From Mycolicibacterium sp. TUM20985 (lineage in GTDB: Bacteria > Actinomycetota > Actinomycetes > Mycobacteriales > Mycobacteriaceae), in assembly GCF_030295745.1 (NCBI RefSeq), contig NZ_AP027291.1, forward strand, positions 4,526,001 through 4,590,000: a stretch of 64,000 nt of DNA, read 5' to 3'. Below, piece after piece: positions 32,124 through 40,652 of this stretch. The stretch's first letter is position 1, and each line of letters begins with the position of its first letter. Made by a program: the position numbers and the translations under genes. The notes beneath the pieces are model-generated. The model did not search any database. It saw only the letters and a program-made list of their open reading frames with translations, and was not told the DNA's origin.

Positions 32124-32929
32124 ATGGAGATCGAAGGCAGAGTCGCCGTGGTCACGGGTGCCGGTTCCGGAATCGGACGGGAGCTGGCCGTCGCCCTGGC
32201 GGCGGGCGGCGCGTCGGTCGTGGCGGGGGACGTGGCCGAGGCCGGGGTCGCGGAGACCGTCACGCGCATCGCGACTGCGGGCGGATCGGCCGTCGCCGTG
32301 GTGGCCGACGCCGCCTCGGTCGACGGCATCGACCACCTGATCGCTACGGCGCGTACGGATTTCGGACCCGTCGACGTCTTCATTGCCAATGCGGGCATCA
32401 TGGGCGCACCGGGTCTCGGCGACGACGAGGGCGACTGGGACACCATCATCGACGTGAACCTGCGCGCGCACGTCAGGGCGGCGAAGGCCCTGGTGCCCGA
32501 GTGGGTGCAGCGCGGCGAGGGTTACTTCGTCAGCGTGGCGTCGGCCGCGGGTTTGCTCACCCAACTCGGCGCGGCCGGCTACTCCGTCACCAAGCACGCG
32601 GCCGTGGGGTTCGCCGAATGGCTCTCGATTACTTACGGCGACAAGGGATCGGCGTCTCCTGCGTGTGCCCGATGGGCGTGGACACGCCGCTGTTGACCCG
32701 GATCCTCGACGCACCGGACCCCGCCGCCCGGCTGGCCGGCGCGGCGGTGGCGACCGCGGGTGAGGTGATCGGGCCGCAGCGGGTTGCCGAGCTGACGGTG
32801 GAGGCGGTCCGCAATGGCCAATTCCTGGTGCTCCCGCACCCCGCGGTGCTCGACATGTACCGCCACAAGGGCAGTGATTACGAGCGGTGGCTTGCCGGCA
32901 TGCGCCGCTATCAGGCCACCCTCGCCTGA
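32124..32929 (+). pseudogene. Short-chain dehydrogenase/reductase with a frameshift
   Basis: The first 170 or so codons read as an SDR: VVTGAGSGIGRELA, FIANAGIMG, and the catalytic set VSVASAAGLLTQLGAAGYSVTKHAA. After YGDK the frame shifts at the GGG run 32645-32647 and ends early at 32696. The expected continuation (GIGVSCVCPMGVDTPLLTR) is open in the adjacent frame to a stop at 32929. Adding one G restores a single 268-aa SDR, so a one-base deletion in a G4 run is the simplest cause. The truncated product keeps the catalytic residues but loses the substrate region. It may be a real lesion or a homopolymer sequencing error. Confidence 0.82.
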
Positions 32930-32944
32930 ACCCTCTTTCTCTCG

Positions 32945-33006
32945 CGCGAGCGTGCGTGTCTGCACCCGACATGCCGGGCAGGTTTGCCACATCGCGCACG
33001 CTCGCG
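32945..33006 (+). repeat. Palindromic intergenic repeat, copy 4
   Basis: 12-bp perfect stem (arms 32945-32956 and 32995-33006). The left half matches copy 1 through GCGAGCGTGCGTGTCTGC; the loop differs. It follows the last gene of the rightward island operon and may end its transcript. Confidence 0.82.
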
Positions 33007-33049
33007 AGCCGGCGGAATACGCCCGCGAGCTCTGGTGTTGCCCCCGATC

Positions 33050-33478
33050 ATGAAAGCCTTCACGGAGTCGGAACGGCAAAACTTCCTCGCGGACAAGCAC
33101 GTCGGTGTCTTGGCGGTCGCAGCCGACAAGGGCCGCCCGCCGGCGAGCGTCCCGATTTGGTACGACGTCACCCCCGACGGCCTCATCCGTCTCAACACCG
33201 GGGCGACGTCGCGCAAGGCTCGGCTGATCGAGGAGGCAGGCGTCGTGACCCTGGTGGTCCAGCGCGAAGAACTCCCCTATCAGTACGTGGTGGTCGAGGG
33301 CACCGTCGTGGAGACGACGACGCCGGCGCCGTTGGACGTGCGCGAGGCCATCGCCATCCGGTATCTCGGCGAAGAAGGCGGACGCGCCTTCGTGGAGGGG
33401 ATGGGCGACACGACGAGCGTGCTGTTCACCGTGCGCCCCGATCGCTGGCTCACGGCCGACTTCGCCGACGAGATATAG
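33050..33478 (+). CDS. PPOX-class (pyridoxamine-phosphate-oxidase-fold) flavin/F420-binding protein
   Basis: 142 aa with the split-barrel fold: NFLADKHVGVLAVAADKGRPPASVPIWYDV, RLNTGATSRKARLI (phosphate-binding strand), and VVTLVVQREELPYQYVVVEGTVV. The absence of the PLP-specific residues suggests an FMN-, haem- or F420-binding member, a class abundant in mycobacteria. The specific reaction is unknown. The ATG at 33050 lies 43 bp after repeat copy 4. It ends 9 bp from the convergent secreted protein gene. Confidence 0.82.
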   Translation: MKAFTESERQNFLADKHVGVLAVAADKGRPPASVPIWYDVTPDGLIRLNTGATSRKARLIEEAGVVTLVVQREELPYQYVVVEGTVVETTTPAPLDVREAIAIRYLGEEGGRAFVEGMGDTTSVLFTVRPDRWLTADFADEI

Positions 33479-33487
33479 CTGGGCTGT

Positions 33488-34597
33488 CTAGCGGCGTGGC
33501 GTCGTGGTGATGTGCACGTGGTCGAAGTGGCCGTAGCCCGATGCCTGCGGACCGGCCGGCGTGTAGTACGTGCCGCGCCAGATCACATCCTGTAAGCCGA
33601 ATCGGCCCGCATTACTCATCGCGAACGAGAGAATCTCGTTTCCGAGCGCGATGCCCTCGGGGCTGTCGGAGTTGGGGATCATGATGTCGATCGCCAGACC
33701 GCTGGGGTGCCACGGCTTCGAGTCCGGCCGGACCCCGTCGATGGCCCGTATCTGGGGAAACTGTGCGCTGACGGCACGGGCAGCGAGAATGGTGTTGGGC
33801 TGCATTCCGGCCTCCGACGCGACGCCGACGGGCAACGCCTCCGAGACCTCTCCGCGGGGCGGAGCGACGTCGCCGGGAGGCACGCCAGGCATCGCGGCGA
33901 TCGCCGGGTCACCCGGAGCGGGCGCACTCGGCAGCGGGGGTAGAACCGCGTTGTCGATCACCGCTTGCTGCTGTGGTGTCAACGCCGCGTACTGCGCCTC
34001 CGCGGCGGCGATCTGACGCAGCAGTTCGCGCCATTTGGCCTGCAGCGACGCACGGACTGCGGCGGCCGACTCCGCCGCGGCGCTGGCGTCGACGGCCGAC
34101 CTCTCCGACGCCTGGGCGGCGGTAGCCGCGCGATCACTCGCCGAACGGAACGCCGCCAACTGTTCGGCTGCCCTACTGCTCACCATCCGATGCAGCGACA
34201 GCTGATCGATCAGCTGCTGCGGGGAGGCTGCGGTCAGCACCGCCGCCCACTGACCGCTGCCCCCACTCGTGTAGGTCATCGCCGCGATCCGATCGACGGC
34301 GGCCTGGTGCGGCGCTAGCGCGGAGTTCGCGGCCTCCAGGGCGGCCTGATCAGCGCGATGGCGGCCGACGGCCGCGGCCTCCTCGACGAGTCGGGCGTCG
34401 GCATCGCGCTGGGCGGCGGTGACGGCCTCGCGACTCTGCACTGCCTGCTGGGACAACGCTTCGAGCCTGGACAACGCGTCGGCCGCTGGGTCCGCCCGTA
34501 CATCAACCACCGAGGAGACCAGCACCAGGACTGCGATCGCCAGACCGAACACCGTTCGTCGAAGGGAGTGGCGCACCCCGGTCACGCGGATATACAC
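33488..34597 (-). CDS. Secreted coiled-coil protein with a C-terminal ARB_07466-like domain
   Basis: 369 aa. A Sec signal peptide is evident: basic VRHSLRRTV, hydrophobic FGLAIAVLVLVSSVV, then DVRADP with a cleavage-like ARA/VRA-D site near residue 35. Residues 40-215 form a long Ala/Gln-rich coiled coil like the N-terminus of RipA-type cell wall proteins. A Pro-rich linker follows. The C-terminal 100 residues (IRAIDGVRPDSKPWHPSGLAIDIM, ending GYGHFDHVHI) resemble the M15-like ARB_07466 C-terminal domain with candidate metal His/Asp residues. A cell wall role is likely; catalytic activity is unproven. A start at GTG 34585 is also possible. Confidence 0.78.
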   Translation of the reverse strand: MYIRVTGVRHSLRRTVFGLAIAVLVLVSSVVDVRADPAADALSRLEALSQQAVQSREAVTAAQRDADARLVEEAAAVGRHRADQAALEAANSALAPHQAAVDRIAAMTYTSGGSGQWAAVLTAASPQQLIDQLSLHRMVSSRAAEQLAAFRSASDRAATAAQASERSAVDASAAAESAAAVRASLQAKWRELLRQIAAAEAQYAALTPQQQAVIDNAVLPPLPSAPAPGDPAIAAMPGVPPGDVAPPRGEVSEALPVGVASEAGMQPNTILAARAVSAQFPQIRAIDGVRPDSKPWHPSGLAIDIMIPNSDSPEGIALGNEILSFAMSNAGRFGLQDVIWRGTYYTPAGPQASGYGHFDHVHITTTPRR

Positions 34598-34716
34598 GTC
34601 CTTGCTTCAGGACCTGTCGTGGCCCGGCTGTCGATGTCCCGGCAAGGCTACGAAGTGACACCCACGATGTCTAGTCGGCGTTCCACGTCGTCACCGACGA
34701 GACCGGGCCCACAGCT

Positions 34717-34733
34717 GTTGTACATGTGCCAAC
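34717..34733. promoter_or_regulatory. Possible TetR autoregulatory site
   Basis: GTTG-N9-CAAC with a central ACATGT, 12 bp upstream of the TetR start, in a locally AT-richer stretch. Short arms make this weak. Confidence 0.25.
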
Positions 34734-34745
34734 TAATATGTCGAG

Positions 34746-35369
34746 GTGGCTGACCGGAGAAGGTTGTCCCCGGAGGACAGGCGCAACGAGCTGCTGGCGC
34801 TAGGCGCCGAGGTGTTCGGGCAGCGGCCGTACGACGAGGTGCGCATCGACGAGATCGCCGAGCGGGCCGGTGTGTCGCGAGCGCTGATGTACCACTACTT
34901 TCCGGACAAGCGCGCATTCTTCGCCGCCGTCGTCCGCAACGAGGGTGAGCGTCTGTTCGAGGCCACCAACACTCCCCCGCAACCGGGGCTCAGCCTGTTC
35001 GAACAGCTCCGCGCAGGCGTGCTGGCCTATCTCGAATACGACGAAGCCCACCCCCACGGCGCCTGGGCTGCCTACATGGACATGGGCCGCAGCGATCCGG
35101 TGCTGCGCGGGATCGACGACACGGACAACGACCGCCAGGCCAACCGCATCATCGACCGCATCACGGAGCCACTGGCCGAGCCGCTGCCGGCCACGGTGCA
35201 GCGCGACCTGCGGGCGGTCGTCTACGGCTGGCTGGCGTTCACCTTCGAGATGTGTCGCCAGCGGGTCGCCGACCCGTCGATCGACGCGGGGGCGGTCGCC
35301 GACGCGTGCGCCCACGCGCTCCTCGATGCCGTCGCGCGAATTCCGGACGTACCCTCCCCGCCCGAGTGA
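34746..35369 (+). CDS. TetR-family transcriptional regulator (Rv3295-like)
   Basis: 207 aa. N-terminal HTH at residues 10-55: RRNELLALGAEVFGQRPYDEVRIDEIAERAGVSRALMYHYFPDKRAFFAAV. The C-terminal helical domain is of the TetR_C type with AYMDMGRSDPVLRGIDD. Position directly upstream of lhr on the same strand matches Rv3295 in M. tuberculosis, although a hairpin terminator separates the two here. Ligand and targets are unknown. It starts with GTG. Confidence 0.9.
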   Translation: MADRRRLSPEDRRNELLALGAEVFGQRPYDEVRIDEIAERAGVSRALMYHYFPDKRAFFAAVVRNEGERLFEATNTPPQPGLSLFEQLRAGVLAYLEYDEAHPHGAWAAYMDMGRSDPVLRGIDDTDNDRQANRIIDRITEPLAEPLPATVQRDLRAVVYGWLAFTFEMCRQRVADPSIDAGAVADACAHALLDAVARIPDVPSPPE

Positions 35370-35373
35370 CTTG

Positions 35374-35410
35374 GGCGCGTTTCCGTTCGCTCACCGAACG
35401 TTCGCGCGCC
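35374..35410. terminator. Hairpin terminator between TetR gene and lhr
   Basis: Nested inverted repeat: outer arms GGCGCG/CGCGCC (35374-35379, 35405-35410) and inner arms CGTTCG/CGAACG (35384-35389, 35395-35400) around a 5-nt loop. No U-tract. It lies 4 bp after the TetR stop. Confidence 0.55.
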
Positions 35411-35465
35411 GAAATCGCGACAGGGGTGGGAGGGGCTTGTCGGTGGGTGCGGGCAGTATGGCGAG

Positions 35466-38400
35466 ATGGCCCGGAAGACCGCTGAACCCGCAGCACCCCT
35501 GGCCCGCTTCAGCGACCTGACGCGGGAGTGGTTCACCGGGACCTTCGCCGCCCCGACGGCCGCCCAGACCGCGGCGTGGGACGCCATCGCCGACGGCCAC
35601 AACACCCTGGTCATCGCACCGACCGGGTCGGGTAAGACCCTGGCAGCGTTCCTGTGGGCCATCGACCGGCTCGCGTCGGGTGAGCCACGCGCTGCCACCG
35701 CGGGCACCCGGGTGCTGTACGTGTCACCGCTCAAGGCGCTGGCGGTCGACGTCGAACGCAACCTCAGCACGCCGCTCACCGGCATCGGCCGCGTCGCGGA
35801 ACGCCGGGGCGTGGCCGCACCGAGCATCACGGTCGGGGTGCGCTCCGGCGACACGCCGCCCAACCGCCGCCGCGAGATGATCGCCAGGCCACCAGACGTC
35901 CTCATCACCACGCCCGAGTCGCTCTTCCTGATGCTCACCTCGGCAGCCCGGGAGACCCTCGCCGAGGTCGAGACCGTGATCGTCGACGAGGTGCACGCCG
36001 TCGCGGCCACCAAACGCGGCGCCCACCTGGCGCTGTCGTTGGAGCGGCTCGACCAGTTGATGGACCGCCCCGCGCAGCGGATCGGGCTCTCGGCCACCGT
36101 CCGGCCGCCGGAGGAGGTCGCCAGGTTCCTGTCCGGGCAAGCCCCGACCACCATCGTGGCGCCGATGGCCGCAAAGACGTTCGACCTGTCGGTGCACGTG
36201 CCGGTGCCGGACATGGCGCACCTGGAGAACAACAGCATCTGGCCCGACGTCGAGGAGCGCATCGTCGACCTGATCGAGTCGCATCGGTCGTCGATCGTGT
36301 TCGCCAATTCGCGACGCCTGGCCGAACGACTCACCGCACGGCTCAACGAGATTCACGCCGAACGGCTGGGCAACGCGGTACCCGAGACGCACAATCCCAA
36401 AGTAGGCGGCGGTTTCCCCGCCCAGATGATGGGCAGCGGCGTGGCCCTCGGGGCCGAAGCGCTACTCGCCAAGGCGCACCACGGCTCGATCAGCAAGGAG
36501 CAGCGGGCGATCGTCGAGGACGACCTCAAGAGCGGTCGCCTCAAGGCGGTGGTCGCCACCTCGAGCCTGGAACTCGGCATCGACATGGGCGCCGTCGACC
36601 TCGTCATCCAAGTCGAGTCACCGCCGTCGGTGGCCAGCGGGCTACAGCGGATCGGGCGGGCGGGGCACCAGGTTGGCGAGATCTCCCAAGGCGTCCTGTT
36701 CCCCAAGCACCGCACCGACCTGATCGACTGCGCCGTGACGGTGCAACGCATGCTCGCCGGCGAGATCGAAACCATGCGGGTGCCCACCAACCCGCTCGAC
36801 GTACTGGCCCAACACACCGTGGCAGCAGCCGCCCTCGAGCCTCTCGACGCCGATCGGTGGTTCGAGGCCGTCCGTCGCAGCGCCCCGTTCGCGACCCTGC
36901 CGCGCAGCGCCTTCGAGGCAACGCTCGACCTCCTCAGCGGAAAATATCCCTCCACCGAGTTCGCCGAACTGCGTCCGAGACTGGTGTACGACCGCGATGC
37001 CGGCACCCTGACCGGCCGGCCGGGCGCCCAGCGTCTGGCGGTGACCTCCGGCGGCGCCATCCCCGACCGTGGCCTCTTCACCGTGTACCTGGCCTCGTCG
37101 GCCGACACCGACAAGCCCTCGCGCGTCGGTGAACTCGACGAGGAGATGGTGTACGAGTCGCGCCCCGGCGACGTCATCTCCCTGGGCGCCACCAGCTGGC
37201 GGATCACCGAGATCACCCACGACCGCGTGCTCGTCCTCCCCGCGCCGGGACAGCCCGCCCGGTTGCCGTTCTGGCGGGGCGACGGGGTGGGCCGACCCGC
37301 GGAGCTGGGCGCCGCCATCGGTGCCTTCACCGGGGAACTGGCGGGACTAAACCGCGCGAAGTTCGACAAGCGTTGCGCAACAATGGGTTTCAATGACTTC
37401 GCCACCGACAACCTGTGGCAGCTCATCAACGATCAGCGGGAGGCCACCGGCACGGTGCCCACCGACACGACGTTCATCGTCGAGCGCTTCCGCGACGAAC
37501 TCGGCGACTGGCGCGTCATCCTGCATTCCCCCTACGGTCTGCGCGTTCACGGTCCGCTGGCGCTCGCGGTCGCAAGGCGGCTCCGGGAGCGGTACGGCAT
37601 CGACGAGAAGCCGACCGCCTCCGACGACGGCATCATCGTGCGCCTGCCCGACACCGAGGACGCCCCGCCCGGCGCGGAACTGTTCGTCTTCGAAGCCGAC
37701 GAGATCGACCCCATCGTCACCGACGAGGTCGGCGGCTCGGCCTTGTTCGCGTCGCGGTTCCGGGAATGCGCCGCACGAGCCCTGTTGCTACCGCGTCGCC
37801 AACCCGGCAAGCGTTCCCCGTTGTGGCACCAACGCCAACGGGCCGCGCAGCTGCTCGACGTCGCCCGCAAGTACCCGGACTTCCCGATCGTCCTCGAGAC
37901 CGTGCGCGAGTGCCTGCAGGACGTATACGACGTGCCCACGCTGCGCGAGCTGATGGAACGCGTTGCGCAGCGGCGCATCCGCATCCTCGAGGTCGAGACG
38001 ACGACGCCGTCGCCCTTTGCGGCGTCACTGCTGTTCGGCTACGTCGGCGCCTTCATGTACGAGGGTGACAGCCCGCTGGCCGAAAGGCGTGCCGCCGCAC
38101 TGTCGTTGGACAGCACGCTGCTGGCCGAACTGCTCGGTCGAGTCGAACTCCGCGAGCTCCTCGACCAGCAGGTGATCGCCGCCACCGCGGCGCAGCTGCA
38201 ACACCTGGCGGCCGACCGCGCGGTAAAAGACGCCGAAGGCGTGGCCGACCTGTTGCGGCTCCTCGGCCCACTGACCGAGAGCGAGGTGGCCGAGCGATCG
38301 ACGGTCGACGACGTCGCCGGCTGGCTGGAGGGGTTGCGAGCAGCCCGCCGCACGCTGACGGTGTCATACGCCGGTCGAACCTGGTGGGTGGCGATCGAGG

Positions 38401-40058
38401 ACATCGGCCTGCTGCGCGACGGCGTGGGAATTGCCGTGCCCGTGGGCATTCCGGCCAGTTTCACCGACTCCGTCGCCGATCCGCTCGGCGAGCTGCTGGG
38501 TCGCTACGCACGCACGCGGGGCCCGTTCACCACCCGCGAGGCGGCGGAACGCTTCGGGCTGGGGCTGCGCGTGACCGCCGACGTCCTGGGTCGGATGTCG
38601 GCAGATCGGAAGTTGATCCGTGGCGAGTTCACGGACGGAGCCGCCCCGGCGGCGACATCGAGCACCGGAGCCGCCCCGGCGGCGACATCGAGCCGTGAGG
38701 ACACCGAGCAGTGGTGTGACGCCGACGTCCTCAAGATCCTGCGGCGACGCTCCCTGGCGGCGCTGCGGGCCCAGGTCGAACCGGTCAGCACCGCCGCCTA
38801 CGCCAGGTTCCTTCCGGCGTGGCAGCAGGTCGGGGTCGAGAAGAGCACGGGCATCGACGGATTGGCGTCGGTAATCGAACAGTTGTCCGGGGTGCCGATC
38901 CCGGCGTCGGCGATCGAGCCGCTGGTGTTCGGCCAGCGGGTCCGCAACTATCAGCCGGCGATGCTCGACGAGCTGCTCGCGACGGGCGAGGTGACGTGGT
39001 CCGGAGCGGGCTCGATCAGCAGCGGTGACGGGTGGATTGCGTTCCACAGCGCGGAGACGGCGGCTCTCTCGTTGGCCCCGCCCGCGGAGATCGACCTCAC
39101 CGACGTCCATCGCGAGATCCTCGACGCGCTCGGTCACGGTGGGGCCTACTTCTTCCGGCAACTCACCGCCAACGCCGACGCCGGCGATGCGGGTTCGGCG
39201 GTCAAACATGCGCTCTGGGAACTGGTTTGGGCGGGCCGGGTCACGGGTGACACGTTCGCTCCGGTGCGTGCACTGTTGGCCGGGTCGGGTCGACGAGGTG
39301 GGACGCACCGGCAACGGCAACGGCCGCCGCGGCTGAGCCGGTACAGCGTCGCACACGCTCAGACCCGGACCACGGATGCGACCGTGGCGGGCCGGTGGTC
39401 AGCCTTGCCGCACTCCGAGCCCGACTCCACGATCCGCGCGCACTTCTCCGCGGAGCTTCTGCTCAACCGGTACGGCGTGCTCACCAAGGGCTCGGCCGAG
39501 GGGGTGCCCGGCGGGTTCGCGATGTTGTACAAGGTGCTGACTGCGCTGGAGGACGCCGGCCGCTGCCAGCGGGGCTACTTCGTGGAATCGCTCGGTGGCG
39601 CCCAGTTCGCCGTCGCGTCCACGGTGGACCGGCTGCGGACCTATCTCGACGGACTCGACAAGTCGCGTCCGGATTACCACGCCATCGTGCTCGCCGCCGC
39701 CGACCCAGCCAACCCGTACGGTGCCGCCCTGCCGTGGCCGAGCGACTCCGATACCGGGCACCGTCCCGGTCGTAAGGCCGGTGCCCTGGTGGTCCTCGTC
39801 GACGGCGGCCTGACGTGGTTCCTCGAGCGGGGCGGACGCTCGCTGCTGTCCTTCTCGTCGGATGCCGACGCGCACGCCGCGGCCGGAGCCGCGCTGGTCG
39901 ACCTGGTCGGCACGGGCCGCCTCCAGTCGCTGCTCGTCGAGCGGATCAACGGCGTGCCCGTGCTGGAGCCCGGCGCCGGCCCGGACCACGAAGCGGTCCA
40001 CGACGCGCTGGTGGGGAGCGGCTTCTCGCGCACTCCGCGGGGGCTGCGCCTGCGCTGA
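35466..40058 (+). CDS. lhr: ATP-dependent helicase Lhr
   Basis: Superfamily 2 DNA helicase of 1530 aa, the long actinobacterial form (Rv3296). It is a 3'-5' DNA translocase that also unwinds RNA:DNA hybrids and takes part in mitomycin-damage repair. Residues 51-58 are the Walker A APTGSGKT; D174-EVH is Walker B; motif VI is in LQRIGRAGHQ near residue 395. These are followed by the winged-helix and beta-barrel Lhr core and the large C-terminal domain. A 27-bp perfect tandem duplication encodes GAAPAATSS twice (residues 1058-1076) in a linker before the C-terminal domain. The nei gene lies four genes downstream; in M. tuberculosis it is adjacent. Confidence 0.97.
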   Translation: MARKTAEPAAPLARFSDLTREWFTGTFAAPTAAQTAAWDAIADGHNTLVIAPTGSGKTLAAFLWAIDRLASGEPRAATAGTRVLYVSPLKALAVDVERNLSTPLTGIGRVAERRGVAAPSITVGVRSGDTPPNRRREMIARPPDVLITTPESLFLMLTSAARETLAEVETVIVDEVHAVAATKRGAHLALSLERLDQLMDRPAQRIGLSATVRPPEEVARFLSGQAPTTIVAPMAAKTFDLSVHVPVPDMAHLENNSIWPDVEERIVDLIESHRSSIVFANSRRLAERLTARLNEIHAERLGNAVPETHNPKVGGGFPAQMMGSGVALGAEALLAKAHHGSISKEQRAIVEDDLKSGRLKAVVATSSLELGIDMGAVDLVIQVESPPSVASGLQRIGRAGHQVGEISQGVLFPKHRTDLIDCAVTVQRMLAGEIETMRVPTNPLDVLAQHTVAAAALEPLDADRWFEAVRRSAPFATLPRSAFEATLDLLSGKYPSTEFAELRPRLVYDRDAGTLTGRPGAQRLAVTSGGAIPDRGLFTVYLASSADTDKPSRVGELDEEMVYESRPGDVISLGATSWRITEITHDRVLVLPAPGQPARLPFWRGDGVGRPAELGAAIGAFTGELAGLNRAKFDKRCATMGFNDFATDNLWQLINDQREATGTVPTDTTFIVERFRDELGDWRVILHSPYGLRVHGPLALAVARRLRERYGIDEKPTASDDGIIVRLPDTEDAPPGAELFVFEADEIDPIVTDEVGGSALFASRFRECAARALLLPRRQPGKRSPLWHQRQRAAQLLDVARKYPDFPIVLETVRECLQDVYDVPTLRELMERVAQRRIRILEVETTTPSPFAASLLFGYVGAFMYEGDSPLAERRAAALSLDSTLLAELLGRVELRELLDQQVIAATAAQLQHLAADRAVKDAEGVADLLRLLGPLTESEVAERSTVDDVAGWLEGLRAARRTLTVSYAGRTWWVAIEDIGLLRDGVGIAVPVGIPASFTDSVADPLGELLGRYARTRGPFTTREAAERFGLGLRVTADVLGRMSADRKLIRGEFTDGAAPAATSSTGAAPAATSSREDTEQWCDADVLKILRRRSLAALRAQVEPVSTAAYARFLPAWQQVGVEKSTGIDGLASVIEQLSGVPIPASAIEPLVFGQRVRNYQPAMLDELLATGEVTWSGAGSISSGDGWIAFHSAETAALSLAPPAEIDLTDVHREILDALGHGGAYFFRQLTANADAGDAGSAVKHALWELVWAGRVTGDTFAPVRALLAGSGRRGGTHRQRQRPPRLSRYSVAHAQTRTTDATVAGRWSALPHSEPDSTIRAHFSAELLLNRYGVLTKGSAEGVPGGFAMLYKVLTALEDAGRCQRGYFVESLGGAQFAVASTVDRLRTYLDGLDKSRPDYHAIVLAAADPANPYGAALPWPSDSDTGHRPGRKAGALVVLVDGGLTWFLERGGRSLLSFSSDADAHAAAGAALVDLVGTGRLQSLLVERINGVPVLEPGAGPDHEAVHDALVGSGFSRTPRGLRLR
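38637..38693 (+). repeat. Tandem repeat inside lhr
   Basis: Two in-frame copies of a 30-bp unit (38637-38666 and 38667-38693), identical over 27 bp. They encode GAAPAATSST-GAAPAATSS in a Pro/Ala/Ser-rich linker. Perfect DNA identity suggests a recent slippage duplication, likely variable between strains. Confidence 0.9.
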
Positions 40059-40126
40059 TCGGCACCCAGCCACGCCAGAATGGCAAAAATGACAAAACTT
40101 CGCCGGCTGCGTTCCATACTCGGACC

Positions 40127-40618
40127 ATGGTCTCGCTGATCGTTCATGCCATTCTCGGTGTCCTCGTCATCCTGTGGATCGTCCGCGCCAATCCCCACGT
40201 CTTCGCCCGGCCCGCCGGGGGCCCGGCGTTCTCTGCGTTGGAGATCGTCTTCTACGTCGTCGGCATCGCGTCGATCGCCCTCGGCTACTACTTCAACCAT
40301 CAGTTCGTCGCGGAGTACGCCGTGCCCGGCGGCAACCCGATCTGGGGTGCGGGCAGCTGGCAGCAGTTCATCGCGCTCGGCTACGTCAACCCCGCCGCGG
40401 CGTCGGCAAGCCAGGACTACACGATCATCAACGTCATCCTGCTGCCGCTGTTCACCATCGTCGACGGCTATCGGCGCGGCATCCGTCGGCCGTGGTTGTT
40501 CTTCGTATCCAGCCTCTTCACCAGCTGTGCGTTCGCCTACGCCTTCTACTTCGCGGTCATCGAGCGTCAGCACCGTCATCAGAAGGCTACCGACGCGTTG
40601 CACTCGATTCCCGCCTGA
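40127..40618 (+). CDS. DUF2834-type integral membrane protein
   Basis: 163 aa with four predicted transmembrane helices: LIVHAILGVLVILWIV, ALEIVFYVVGIASIALGYY, TIINVILLPLFTIVDGY and WLFFVSSLFTSCAFAYAFYF. The pattern, including the acidic/basic loop DGYRRGIRRPW, resembles DUF2834 proteins of unknown function. The start is ATG 40127. The gene is 68 bp after lhr and 34 bp before the NPD-type gene; the order DUF2834, NPD, SDR, nei suggests one transcription unit. Confidence 0.75.
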   Translation: MVSLIVHAILGVLVILWIVRANPHVFARPAGGPAFSALEIVFYVVGIASIALGYYFNHQFVAEYAVPGGNPIWGAGSWQQFIALGYVNPAAASASQDYTIINVILLPLFTIVDGYRRGIRRPWLFFVSSLFTSCAFAYAFYFAVIERQHRHQKATDALHSIPA

Positions 40619-40652
40619 TCCGCCCGACACCGCGGTTGCCTACAGTGCAGGC

